Source: Pyrinomonadaceae bacterium (GTDB lineage Bacteria > Acidobacteriota > Blastocatellia > Pyrinomonadales > Pyrinomonadaceae). Taken from it: DNA of 64,000 bases. Shown here in pieces: positions 7,989 to 17,051 of this stretch. Below the pieces are notes generated by a model, which made no database searches, was not told the origin of the DNA, and worked only from the letters and a program-made list of their open reading frames with translations. Every line of letters begins with the position of its first letter. Positions within the stretch are counted from its first letter, which is position 1. The stretch covers positions 115,632-179,631 of the forward strand of contig JANWYH010000005.1 in assembly GCA_025054715.1 (NCBI GenBank), in the 5' to 3' direction. Both the position numbers and the translations under genes were made by a program.

Positions 7989-9860
7989 CTACTTCCTTTT
8001 CATGTATCTATCAAGAAAATCTACAACTAGCGGATAGAGCTCTAATCTATTTTTGAGCTTTGATATTCCATGACCCTCATCTTCATAGAGCTTATATTCT
8101 ACGATAGCGCCACGACTTCTCAGAGCTTCGACGATTTGCTCTGCTTCCGTGTATGGAACGCGCGGATCATTCTTGCCGTGAATCACGAAAAGCGGAGTTT
8201 TTATTCTATCAACTTTGTTGATTGGAGAAATCGATCTTAGAAATTCCAGGTCTCTATCCAGAAATCCATACTCTACCTCTCTTTGACGCCTCCTATAACC
8301 ACTCGTGTTTTTCAAGAAAGTCTCAAAGTTAACGATTCCTACCGTGTTAACTGCAGCCGCCCAAAGTTCAGGATAAAGTGTAATGGCTGCCATTGTCATG
8401 TAGCCGCCGTAGCTTCCACCCATTACGGCAATTCTTTTTTCATCGGCATTGCCATAGGATTTCAACCACTCTACAGCATAGGCAAGGTCTTTAACTGCAT
8501 CTTCTCGCTTATAAATGTTGTCAAGATGAGCATAGGATTTCCCGTAGCCGGTCGAACCGCGAACATTCGGAGCAAAAACTGCATATCCCCTTGAAAGAAA
8601 ATACTGATAAAGTGAATTGAACACTGGTCTTTCCTGTGCTTCAGGACCGCCATGAACGCTTAGTATAACGGGAATCTTTCCGCTCGAGTTTTTTGGTCTA
8701 TAATACCACGCAGGGATTTCTCTACCGTCAAAAGTTTTGTACTTGACAAGTTCTGGTTCTATGAAACTTGCTCGATCTATGCCTGCACGATCGCTATTCG
8801 TAACTTGTTTAAGAGACTCTTTTTCAATATCGTATAGCCAAATGTCCGAATTATATGTAGAAGCATTGAAGGTGAAAACCAGGAGCTTCCCATCTTTAGA
8901 AAAATTCAATCCTCCAACTAACCCTTTTGTGGGCAATTTGATGACCTTTTGTTTGTTTAGAATTCTAGTTTGTTTTCCGCCTTGAAACTCTCTCAAACGA
9001 AGCTCAGAAAAGCCGTCTTTGTTGATCGTATAGGCGAAATACCTACCATTCTCGGGGAAAACGATGGTTTCTACATCAAAGTTCTCAACAGGTTCTATTA
9101 CTGAAATTTTTTCGATATCGTTTAGCTTTATCTGCATTATAGCAGCAAACTCACGGTCTTTATTAGAAGTAAAAACGATAGAATCAGACAAAAAATTAAC
9201 ATCACCAAATAGCGAAGCTTCCTTGTGTGGAGTTAGCAGAGTTTCTTTTTTTGTTTCGAGGTCATAAAGATAAAGGTTATTATCGAGACTGAACTCAACA
9301 CCTGCACGAGAAACTACAAGAAAACGTCCATCATCTGAGATAGCCGCAAAGGAGTTGCTACCGTCTTGCTGATATATCAAATCCTCTTTGCCAGTCGTAA
9401 GTTCCATTGAGTAAATATCGAAAAAATTACGATTACGCTTATTAGATGCATAATAAATTTTCGTCCCATCCTTTAGCCATCCACCAAAATTGTGACGAAT
9501 TCCAGGTGAATTGGTAAGTTGTTTTATTTGCTTACCGTCAACACTAACCCAAAACAATTGCGTATTCTCATCTCCGCCCCTAGCCTTTCCGAAAACCAAG
9601 CCATCGCCTTTTGGAGAAAAACTCACAAAACTTACGTTGTCTTCATAGAAGGTAAGCTGTTGTACCTCACCCGTTGATAAATCTTTTATCCAGACTTGCG
9701 ATGTCCCAGAAGCGTTGCTAAGATAAGCAAGCTTTCTTCCGTCAGGAGAAAGGCTCGGTGAGCTTGCCGAACGAATCGAGAGATACTGTTGAATTGTATA
9801 TTGTCCAACTGCCGCACTAAACGAAAAGACAAGTAAAAACAATGCAGTTATACCTTTCAT
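7989..9860 (-). CDS. Secreted S9 family peptidase (dipeptidyl/acylaminoacyl peptidase type)
   Basis: 623 residues. A signal peptide (about 1-19, ending SFSAAVGQ) is followed by a beta-propeller with repeated LSPDGRKLAYLSN-type blades, then an alpha/beta-hydrolase domain. The serine nucleophile lies in GGSYGGYM, the aspartate in HGKNDPRVPYTEAE and the histidine in EDEGHGISK, completing the prolyl-oligopeptidase triad. It should cleave short peptides in the periplasm, supporting growth on protein breakdown products. A possible -10 (TATTCT) lies 10 bases before the start. It is downstream of uvrA on the same strand with a 30-base gap, so it may also be reached by uvrA transcripts. Confidence 0.92.
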   Translation of the reverse strand: MKGITALFLLVFSFSAAVGQYTIQQYLSIRSASSPSLSPDGRKLAYLSNASGTSQVWIKDLSTGEVQQLTFYEDNVSFVSFSPKGDGLVFGKARGGDENTQLFWVSVDGKQIKQLTNSPGIRHNFGGWLKDGTKIYYASNKRNRNFFDIYSMELTTGKEDLIYQQDGSNSFAAISDDGRFLVVSRAGVEFSLDNNLYLYDLETKKETLLTPHKEASLFGDVNFLSDSIVFTSNKDREFAAIMQIKLNDIEKISVIEPVENFDVETIVFPENGRYFAYTINKDGFSELRLREFQGGKQTRILNKQKVIKLPTKGLVGGLNFSKDGKLLVFTFNASTYNSDIWLYDIEKESLKQVTNSDRAGIDRASFIEPELVKYKTFDGREIPAWYYRPKNSSGKIPVILSVHGGPEAQERPVFNSLYQYFLSRGYAVFAPNVRGSTGYGKSYAHLDNIYKREDAVKDLAYAVEWLKSYGNADEKRIAVMGGSYGGYMTMAAITLYPELWAAAVNTVGIVNFETFLKNTSGYRRRQREVEYGFLDRDLEFLRSISPINKVDRIKTPLFVIHGKNDPRVPYTEAEQIVEALRSRGAIVEYKLYEDEGHGISKLKNRLELYPLVVDFLDRYMKRK

Positions 9861-9890
9861 AACACTTTTCAGAATATATTTTTTACTTTT

Positions 9891-12791
9891 CTAAAGCAAA
9901 TTTTGCCCGTTCTTATCGAAAAGAGCCTTAAGAGCTTGTCCTGTATAAGACCTCTTAATTCTTGTAATCCTTTCAGGTGTGCCTTTTGCGACGATTCGAC
10001 CACCATCATCACCTCCTTCAGGTCCTAAATCAATAACGTAATCAGCCGATTTAATAACATCAAGGTTATGCTCAATAACTATCACGGTATTACCTGAGTC
10101 AACGATTCTCTGAAGAACGTCAAGAAGCTTGTGAATGTCTGCAAAATGAAGTCCAGTTGTCGGCTCATCAAGAATGTAAATCGTCTTACCAGTAGCACGC
10201 TTTGATAACTCCTTCGCCAGTTTTATTCGCTGTGCTTCTCCGCCTGAAAGAGTTGTCGAAGGTTGACCAAGTTTTATGTAACCTAGACCAACATCAATTA
10301 ACGTTTGAAGCTTCTGGCGTATCTGCGGTATGTTTTCTAAAAGCCTAAATGCCTCTTCAGCTGTAGTGTCAAGCATATCTGCGATAGAAAGACCTTTATA
10401 ACGAACCGCAAGAGTCTCCTGATTGTAACGTTTTCCTCGACAAACGTCGCAGGTAACATACACATCTGGCAGAAAACTCATCTCTATACGCTTTACGCCT
10501 TCACCTTCGCAAGCCTCACATCGTCCTCCCTTAACATTAAAAGAGAATCTTCCTGCCTTGTAGCCTCTCTCACGAGCTTGGGGAAGCATCGCATATAGAT
10601 TCCTTATTAAGGTAAAAAGTCCCGTATATGTCGCTGGATTTGAACGAGGCGTTCTTCCGATAGGAGATTGATCAATCTGAATAACCTTATCAACAAACTC
10701 CAGTCCTTCTATGGACTCATGCTCGAGAGGTTCAATTGCTGAACCATAAATTTTACGTGCCAAAGCAGCATACAAAATACCGTGCACAAGCGTTGATTTT
10801 CCGCTGCCAGAAACGCCGGTAACCACAATAAAATTTCCGAGAGGGAACTCAACGTCAATGTTTTTAAGATTGCGTGCTCTTGCTCCTCTGATCTTTAGAA
10901 ATTTCCCATTAGGCTTGCGGCGAGATTTCGGAATTTCAATCTTGAGTTTCCCTGAAAGATATTGACCAGTAAGCGAAGAATCTTGGCTTTTTATTTCTTG
11001 GGGAGTGCCCTTCGCCACTATGTAGCCCCCGTGATTACCAGCTCCAGGTCCTAAATCAACTACAAAATCTGCCTGTTCAATGGTCTCTTCATCGTGTTCA
11101 ACGACGATTACGGTGTTGCCCAAGTCCCGCAGCTTCCGCAATGTTTCAAGCAGCTTGTTGTTATCTCTAGGATGAAGTCCGATAGAAGGCTCGTCAAGAA
11201 CGTAAAGAACCCCGCGAAGCTGCGAACCTATTTGCGCCGCAAGTCTGATCCTTTGACCTTCTCCGCCACTTAAAGTTGCTGACGGTCTGTCTAAGGTCAA
11301 ATATCCTAAGCCAACATTTTTTAAAAAACTGAGCCGCTCCCTTATTTCTTTTAATACAGTTCCGGCTATTTTTTCTTCCCTTTCCGTAAGCTTCAGCTTG
11401 TCAAAAATCTCACAAGCTTCGTTTATGGTCAAGCTTGTAAAATCAGCAATCCCCATTCCGGCCACTTTCACAGCAAGCGACTCAGGTCGAAGACGCTTGC
11501 CATTACAGGCATCGCATTTGACGGGCAATATCAAAGTTTCAAGCGCCAGCTTTATCTTTTCAGAAGGAGGATTTTCAAGTCTATCTTCAAGAACCTGAAT
11601 AGCTCCCTTCCAATCGGATTCATACTTGTAACTACCAAAGCTAAAAGTAAAGCGACCGTCTTCCCCGTAGAAAAATGCTTTTTGTATTTGCTCTGGAAGA
11701 CACGCAAAAGGTGTTTCAAGATACTCTCTTACCCTTCTTTCAAACTCAATGCTTTCTTCCTTACTTCTTGGCGAAGTGTCACACCTTCCTTCGCTTCTTT
11801 CAACATACTTTTCAATGATTGCAATCAAAGCCGACTTTAGGTATCTTGCTGCTGCCTTATCAATATCCGCTAAAAAGCTAATCTCTTTAGCTGGCTTAGT
11901 TACATCTTCTATTATCTTCGACGGTTCTATTTTCATTATAACGCCAAGACCTTCACACTTTTGGCAAGCTCCATATCGAGAATTAAAAGAAAAGGAACGT
12001 GGCTCAAAATCAGGTAAATTCACGCCACAACTGATACAAGCCATCTTTTCAGAAAAAAGCTTCTCTTCACCATCCACCACCGAAACTAAAACTGCTCCGT
12101 CTGTCAATCTTAGAGCTGTTCGGACTGAATCTTCAAGCCTTTCCTTGACATCGTTTTTTATCAATAAACGATCCACGATTACCTCAATCGTGTGATTTTT
12201 TCTCTTGTCAAGCCTAATTTCTTCATCCAGCTGCCTAATTTCTCCATCAATTCTAGCCCTTAAGAAGCCCTGTTTGTGTAGCTTTTCTAGCTCTTTTCTA
12301 AACTCTCCTTTTCGCCCCCTAACAATAGGAGCAAGAATCATCACTCGTTCCCCTTCTGGAAGTTGCAAAATTCTGTTAACTATCTGGCTTTGTGATTGCT
12401 TAGTTATCTTTTCCCCACAGATATGACAATGAGGCTGTCCTATAGAAGAAAAAAGCAAACGTAAATAGTCATAAATTTCTGTTACCGTTCCAACGGTTGA
12501 TCGAGGAGACTTTGAAATGGTTTTTTGCTCGATTGAAATGGCTGGCGAAAGACCCTCAATAGAATCCACATCAGGTTTTTCTAATTGATCAAGAAATTGC
12601 CTTGCGTATGCTGATAAAGACTCGACATAACGACGCTGCCCTTCAGCGTAAATAGTATCAAACGCCAAAGAGGATTTACCTGAGCCGCTTAAACCTGTTA
12701 TCACGGTCAATTTGTTTCGCGGTATCTCAAGGCTTATATTCTTGAGGTTATGCTGGCGTGCTCCGCGAATAATTATCTCATTTATTGCCAT
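9891..12791 (-). CDS. uvrA: Excinuclease ABC subunit A
   Basis: 966 residues, close to the family norm of about 940. UvrA is the damage-sensing ATPase of nucleotide excision repair and loads UvrB on lesions. Seen: two ABC modules with Walker A motifs [13 protein letters not shown] and [13 protein letters not shown], two LSGGE signature motifs ([30 protein letters not shown]), and zinc-binding pairs [14 protein letters not shown] and [16 protein letters not shown]. The N-terminal [19 protein letters not shown] is typical, fixing the start. No clear ribosome site. The 119-base gap to the divergent DUF7009-like gene contains a candidate inverted repeat that might be an SOS operator. Confidence 0.98.
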   Translation of the reverse strand: MAINEIIIRGARQHNLKNISLEIPRNKLTVITGLSGSGKSSLAFDTIYAEGQRRYVESLSAYARQFLDQLEKPDVDSIEGLSPAISIEQKTISKSPRSTVGTVTEIYDYLRLLFSSIGQPHCHICGEKITKQSQSQIVNRILQLPEGERVMILAPIVRGRKGEFRKELEKLHKQGFLRARIDGEIRQLDEEIRLDKRKNHTIEVIVDRLLIKNDVKERLEDSVRTALRLTDGAVLVSVVDGEEKLFSEKMACISCGVNLPDFEPRSFSFNSRYGACQKCEGLGVIMKIEPSKIIEDVTKPAKEISFLADIDKAAARYLKSALIAIIEKYVERSEGRCDTSPRSKEESIEFERRVREYLETPFACLPEQIQKAFFYGEDGRFTFSFGSYKYESDWKGAIQVLEDRLENPPSEKIKLALETLILPVKCDACNGKRLRPESLAVKVAGMGIADFTSLTINEACEIFDKLKLTEREEKIAGTVLKEIRERLSFLKNVGLGYLTLDRPSATLSGGEGQRIRLAAQIGSQLRGVLYVLDEPSIGLHPRDNNKLLETLRKLRDLGNTVIVVEHDEETIEQADFVVDLGPGAGNHGGYIVAKGTPQEIKSQDSSLTGQYLSGKLKIEIPKSRRKPNGKFLKIRGARARNLKNIDVEFPLGNFIVVTGVSGSGKSTLVHGILYAALARKIYGSAIEPLEHESIEGLEFVDKVIQIDQSPIGRTPRSNPATYTGLFTLIRNLYAMLPQARERGYKAGRFSFNVKGGRCEACEGEGVKRIEMSFLPDVYVTCDVCRGKRYNQETLAVRYKGLSIADMLDTTAEEAFRLLENIPQIRQKLQTLIDVGLGYIKLGQPSTTLSGGEAQRIKLAKELSKRATGKTIYILDEPTTGLHFADIHKLLDVLQRIVDSGNTVIVIEHNLDVIKSADYVIDLGPEGGDDGGRIVAKGTPERITRIKRSYTGQALKALFDKNGQNLL

Positions 12792-12896
12792 CTCACATTC
12801 AAAACTTACGCCACGAGATAAAACTTTATTTTAACAGCTCAAAAATCGCTTTCAAAACAAGGCTAACAAACGTTTTTGTTCAAGAAGTCTTAGAGC

Positions 12897-12902
12897 TATA
12901 AT
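12897..12902 (+). promoter_or_regulatory. -10 element (TATAAT) 8 bases before the DUF7009-like start codon
   Basis: A perfect TATAAT ends 8 bases before the ATG at 12911. With normal spacing transcription would start at about 12909, leaving a leader of 0-2 bases. The -35 region is T-rich and poor. No ribosome site is present, which fits a leaderless mRNA. Confidence 0.55.
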
Positions 12903-12910
12903 CTTTTCTT

Positions 12911-13279
12911 ATGAAACTCCGTATAAAAGGAAACTCTATAAGACTACGTGTCACGCAAAAAGAGCTTGAGCAGATCAAATCAGAAGGAATCTATGAAGAA
13001 AAAACCGTCTTCCCAAATGGAGCTGTATTCACCTATTCGCTAGTCGTAGATGAAACAAAAGAGCCAACCGCTGAATTTGATGGCAAACAACTAAAAGTTA
13101 AAATTCCGTCGGACAAAGCTAAAGAATGGTTAAACAACGAGAAGGAAGTAGGTATCTATAGCGACCGTGATGTAGCTTTGAAGATTGTCGTAGAGAAGGA
13201 TTTTCGTTGTCTAGTGCCTAGAGGAGAAGATGACTCGGATGCCTTTCCACATCCGAAAGAAGGCATTGAATCTTGTTAA
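12911..13279 (+). CDS. Conserved hypothetical protein, DUF7009-like
   Basis: 122 residues, with no signal peptide or membrane segment. The N-terminus MKLRIKGNSIRLRVTQKEL and the acidic C-terminal tail GEDDSDAFPHP resemble a small conserved family (DUF7009) of unknown function found in several phyla. The middle is beta-rich, with a single domain of about 95 residues. It has its own TATAAT 8 bases upstream. It stands alone between divergent uvrA and the kynurenine genes (159 bases downstream), so context gives no functional hint. The family assignment is from memory of the motif pattern. Confidence 0.75.
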   Translation: MKLRIKGNSIRLRVTQKELEQIKSEGIYEEKTVFPNGAVFTYSLVVDETKEPTAEFDGKQLKVKIPSDKAKEWLNNEKEVGIYSDRDVALKIVVEKDFRCLVPRGEDDSDAFPHPKEGIESC

Positions 13280-13438
13280 ACTACCTCCTTCCTGATAACT
13301 TTTTTGCAAAAAAAACGCAGATACCAATGAACAAAAACGGTAAATTCAAAATGTAAAAAAGCAAAATCACCAGATATGATTTCAAACCATGTTTTCCTTT
13401 TGATAATCTTCGACTGAAAGCTTGAAAATACTTCATAT

Positions 13439-14716
13439 ATGATAAATTTTGAAGCATCAAAAAGTTTTGCTCAAATGTTGGATGAAACGGACCCGCTAAA
13501 AACTTTTCGCGACAAGTTTTATATCCCGAAAACCCCAGACGGCAAACAAGTTATTTACCTATGTGGCAATTCTTTAGGGCTGCAACCCAAAATAGCTCGA
13601 AGTTACATCGAACAAGAACTAGAAGATTGGGCAAAACTCGCCGTCGAAGGACATTTCAAAGCCAGAAATCCTTGGATGCCTTATCACGAACTTTTAACGA
13701 AGCAGATGGCTGAAATAGTTGGAGCAAAACCCATTGAGGTTGTAGTTATGAACTCCCTTACGGTTAATCTTCATCTCCTAATGGTTTCGTTTTATCGCCC
13801 AAACAAGCAAAGATACAAGATAATCATTGAAAAGGGAGCTTTTCCGTCCGATCAGTATGCCGTAAAGTCGCAAATAAAGTTTCACGGATTAGCAGTCGAA
13901 GATGCACTCGTAGAGCTTTGTCCAAGAAAGGGCGAAGTTTGTTTACAAACCGAAGACATAATCGAGAACATAAGAAAACATGCAGACACTACAGCTTTGA
14001 TTCTTCTCGGCGGAGTGAACTACTACACAGGACAAGCCTTCAATTTTGAAGAAGTAACGAAAGCAGGTCACGAAGTAGGCGCAGTTGTAGGCTTTGACTT
14101 AGCTCATGCCGCCGGAAATCTGGAACTAAAACTACATGACTGGAATATTGATTTTGCAGTCTGGTGTAGTTATAAATATCTAAATGCCGGTCCGGGCGCT
14201 GTAGGTGGTGCTTTCGTCCACGAAAGGTATGCTCGCAGTTTCGATTTACCTCGCTTTGCCGGCTGGTGGGGACACAATAAAAACACAAGATTCAACATGC
14301 CACCTGATTTCGATCCGATGCCTGGAGCAGAAGGCTGGCAAGTGTCAAATCCGCCTATTTTTCAAATGGCAGCTCTTAAAGCTAGTTTAGACATATTCTG
14401 CGAAGCCGGAATGCAAAATCTTCGCCAAAAGTCCGTAAAGCTTACAGGATACTTAGAATTTCTAATCGAGCAGATAGCCGACGAAAGAATTAAAATCATC
14501 ACACCACGCAACCCTGACGAACGCGGTTGTCAACTTTCAATACAGGTAAAGCAAAGCGATAAACGGCTTTTTGAGAAACTGCTGGCTAATGGAGTCATTG
14601 CCGACTGGCGTGAGCCTGATGTTATAAGAGTTGCACCGGTTCCGCTTTATAATACTTTCGGTGAAATGTTTGAGTTTTACGAAATCTTAAAGAGGATACT
14701 CTCTAAAGATGTCTAA
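13439..14716 (+). CDS. kynU: Kynureninase
   Basis: 425 residues. PLP-dependent fold-type I hydrolase that cleaves kynurenine or 3-hydroxykynurenine to anthranilate or 3-hydroxyanthranilate plus alanine. Seen: FYIPKTPDGKQVIYLCGNSL near the N-terminus, VVVMNSLTVNLHLLM, VGFDLAHAAGNLELKLHDW, and the PLP lysine at about 245 in WCSYKYLNAGPGAVGGAFV, all characteristic. The 3' end overlaps kmo by 8 bases, so the two are translationally coupled. The start ATG lacks a ribosome site. A possible extended -10 (TGATAATCT, 13401-13409) lies 29 bases upstream. Confidence 0.96.
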   Translation: MINFEASKSFAQMLDETDPLKTFRDKFYIPKTPDGKQVIYLCGNSLGLQPKIARSYIEQELEDWAKLAVEGHFKARNPWMPYHELLTKQMAEIVGAKPIEVVVMNSLTVNLHLLMVSFYRPNKQRYKIIIEKGAFPSDQYAVKSQIKFHGLAVEDALVELCPRKGEVCLQTEDIIENIRKHADTTALILLGGVNYYTGQAFNFEEVTKAGHEVGAVVGFDLAHAAGNLELKLHDWNIDFAVWCSYKYLNAGPGAVGGAFVHERYARSFDLPRFAGWWGHNKNTRFNMPPDFDPMPGAEGWQVSNPPIFQMAALKASLDIFCEAGMQNLRQKSVKLTGYLEFLIEQIADERIKIITPRNPDERGCQLSIQVKQSDKRLFEKLLANGVIADWREPDVIRVAPVPLYNTFGEMFEFYEILKRILSKDV

Positions 14717-16088
14717 GATCGTGATAATCGGCAGCGGTCTTGCTGGCTCGCTTCTTGCAATTTATCTAGCAAAGCGTGGCTTTAATGTTGAAGTCTATGA
14801 AGCTCGCCCCGACATGCGTAAAGTCAAAATCTCTGCTGGACGTTCCATAAATCTCGCACTTTCTGATAGAGGCATACTCGCCCTTAATCAAGTAGGTCTT
14901 GACAATTACATCTTAAAAGAAGCAATCCCAATGTATGGAAGAATGGTGCACACCTTAGATGGGCAAAATAAATTCCTACCCTACTCTGGAAGAAAAGGCG
15001 AATACATAAATTCCATCTCAAGAGCAGGATTGAATTGCGCCTTAATGGATGAAGCTGAAAAATACGGCAATGTTAAAATCTTCTTTAACAGCAGATGCAT
15101 CGGCTTTGACTGCCATACAGGAGAAGCCATAATCGAAAATCTCGAATCGGCAGAAAGAAAAATTGTAAAAGGCGAAACCCTGTTTGCCGCCGACGGAGCT
15201 GGTTCAGTCGTAAGAAATGCAATGCTTCATGGCTGCGTTCCGAGATTTAATTTTTCTCAGTCATGGCTCGAACATGGCTACAAAGAACTTCATATTCCGC
15301 CTGCTGAAGATGGTAGTTTCCGCATGGAAAAAAATGCTCTTCACATTTGGGCAAGGCACTCCTTCATGATGATAGCCCTGCCAAATCCCGATGGAAGCTT
15401 TACTTGCACGTTGTTTCTAGCCCATGAAGGCGAAAAAGATAGCTTCGAATCACTTAAAGATGAAAACTTGCTCTTAAGCTTTTTTCATAAACACTTCGCT
15501 GATGCCGTTCCATTGATGCCAACGCTCGTAGAAGACTTCTTCAAAAATCCAACAGGTAATCTCGGCTCAATAAGATGTTCGCCATGGTATATTGACGATA
15601 AAGCTCTTCTTCTAGGCGACGCTGCCCACGCAATTGTGCCTTTTTACGGACAAGGAATGAATTGTGCATTCGAAGATTGCAGAATCCTGAACGAACTAAT
15701 CGAAGAACACGGAACAGACTGGAAAAAGATATTCAAAATTTTCACAGAAATACGTAAACCAAACACAGATGCAATTGCCGATATGGCAGAAGAAAACTTT
15801 TATGAAATGCGAGATGCCGTTACTGACCCAGTATTTCAAAGAAAACGAGAGCTTGAAACTAAGCTCGAACAAACCTTCCCCGACTACTTTTCAAAATACT
15901 CAATGGTAACCTTTCGCGAAGACCTGCCCTACAAAGTTGCAAAAGAAAAAGGCAATGCCCAAGATAAACTGCTTATGGAAATTTGCTCAAAAATCGAAAA
16001 CACCTCTGAAATTAATTTAAATGAAGTCATGGAAAAAATAAGAAAACTTAATCTTCAATCTGACAATACTTACCTCGAAAATAGATAA
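14709..16088 (+). CDS. kmo: Kynurenine 3-monooxygenase
   Basis: 459 residues. FAD- and NADPH-dependent aromatic hydroxylase converting kynurenine to 3-hydroxykynurenine. Seen: an N-terminal FAD motif IIGSGLAGSLLAIYLAKRG, ISAGRSINLALSDRG (the KMO-type substrate region), a middle LFAADGAGSVVRNAM, and the second FAD motif LLGDAAHAIVPFYGQGMNCA. It is coupled to kynU by an 8-base overlap, so together they would make 3-hydroxyanthranilate, either for catabolism or for eukaryote-like NAD synthesis. The later enzyme (3-hydroxyanthranilate dioxygenase) is not in the window. The 3' end overlaps the convergent flavin reductase gene by 41 bases. Confidence 0.95.
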   Translation: MSKIVIIGSGLAGSLLAIYLAKRGFNVEVYEARPDMRKVKISAGRSINLALSDRGILALNQVGLDNYILKEAIPMYGRMVHTLDGQNKFLPYSGRKGEYINSISRAGLNCALMDEAEKYGNVKIFFNSRCIGFDCHTGEAIIENLESAERKIVKGETLFAADGAGSVVRNAMLHGCVPRFNFSQSWLEHGYKELHIPPAEDGSFRMEKNALHIWARHSFMMIALPNPDGSFTCTLFLAHEGEKDSFESLKDENLLLSFFHKHFADAVPLMPTLVEDFFKNPTGNLGSIRCSPWYIDDKALLLGDAAHAIVPFYGQGMNCAFEDCRILNELIEEHGTDWKKIFKIFTEIRKPNTDAIADMAEENFYEMRDAVTDPVFQRKRELETKLEQTFPDYFSKYSMVTFREDLPYKVAKEKGNAQDKLLMEICSKIENTSEINLNEVMEKIRKLNLQSDNTYLENR

Positions 16089-16524
16089 GCGGATTTCCTT
16101 CGCTTACTTTAGTCTTTTCTACTTCACCAACAAAAATCGTGTGATCGCCGCCATCGTATGAATGAACAAGACGACATTCAAGAACTGCTAAAGCATTAGA
16201 TAAAACTGGTAAACCACGCACATTTACGTAATGCTCAACGCTCAAAAATTTATCAGACGAAGGCGAGGCAAAGTGTTGTGAAAGCATACTCTGATCTTCT
16301 CGTAAAAAATTCACTACGAATGCCCCTGTTTCAATAAAAGCGTGATGACTACCCGTTTTTTTGTCAATGCAGATTAAGACCATTGGCGGCTCTAAAGACA
16401 CAGAACAAAAGGCACTTACTGTTATTCCAAAAAGATTCCCGCTTCTGTCCTTAGTCGTTACAACCGTTACCCCACTTGCAAATCTCGACAAAGCCGACTT
16501 AAATTCTTCCTTGCTAACCGACAT
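16048..16524 (-). CDS. Flavin reductase family protein (FMN-binding split barrel)
   Basis: 158 residues, the typical size for HpaC/DIM6-NTAB type NAD(P)H:flavin oxidoreductases that supply reduced FMN or FAD to partner monooxygenases. Seen: an N-terminal ALSRFASGVTVVTTKDRSG, GITVSAFCSVSLEPPMVLIC, FVVNFLREDQSMLSQHFA, and the late segment HSYDGGDHTIFVGEVE, all family hallmarks. It converges on kmo with a 41-base overlap. KMO does not normally need a separate reductase, so the partner is probably elsewhere. A TAGAAT (minus strand, 16536 to 16531) ends 6 bases before the ATG and there is no ribosome site, again suggesting a near-leaderless transcript. Confidence 0.92.
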   Translation of the reverse strand: MSVSKEEFKSALSRFASGVTVVTTKDRSGNLFGITVSAFCSVSLEPPMVLICIDKKTGSHHAFIETGAFVVNFLREDQSMLSQHFASPSSDKFLSVEHYVNVRGLPVLSNALAVLECRLVHSYDGGDHTIFVGEVEKTKVSEGNPLIYFRGKYCQIED

Positions 16525-17051
16525 GAATCTATTCTAGCCCAAACAAAACTAGAAATAAGGCAGATTTACTTCAGCACCCAGACAAAATTCTATAAACTCC
16601 ATAACCACCGATCAAAGATAACATTCGCAAGTAATAAGACCGCAAATGTGTTATAGCACAAATAACAGAAAGAATCTTAACTATGCAAAAATAAAAGAAG
16701 CTTGCAGCTGATAAGTAAACTGTTATTCAGTTGCAAAACTCCCACTTATCACGATCTATATCTATGGCGATTCAAGTCAACATTCTTGATTCCCTTTGAG
16801 TAACCTGCGTCACTTGTCAGCCAGATAGAAGACTAAGCTAACATCTCTTTTACGAAGAGCGAAGAAAAATCTACCTCACTCTCACGTTTACGCAAGACTT
16901 AATAGTTCTGTCCTCAAGTTACAGTTTTTGCTGGATTCGTTACAGTCTTCGTGATTTGCTCAAAAGTTTATTTTCTGACGGTCGCCGCGTAAAAAGCCTT
17001 TTTCCAGAAACTAAACAAGAGATTGCAACTTTAGAAGATAGATTTCTTGAC
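16525..17051. other. 527-base stretch without a recognisable gene
   Basis: No tRNA, no strong hairpin and no SD-led reading frame is visible. The left end carries the candidate -10 (TAGAAT) of the flavin reductase gene. On the plus strand a frame stays open without stop from 16842 to 17068 (about 76 codons), lacks an ATG and runs into the 3' end of the decarboxylase gene on the other strand. It could be a gene remnant or chance. Confidence 0.5.

Noticed and set aside
11749..12195. 148-codon plus-strand frame opposite uvrA
   Set aside because: Ser-rich shadow of uvrA codons with no ribosome site.
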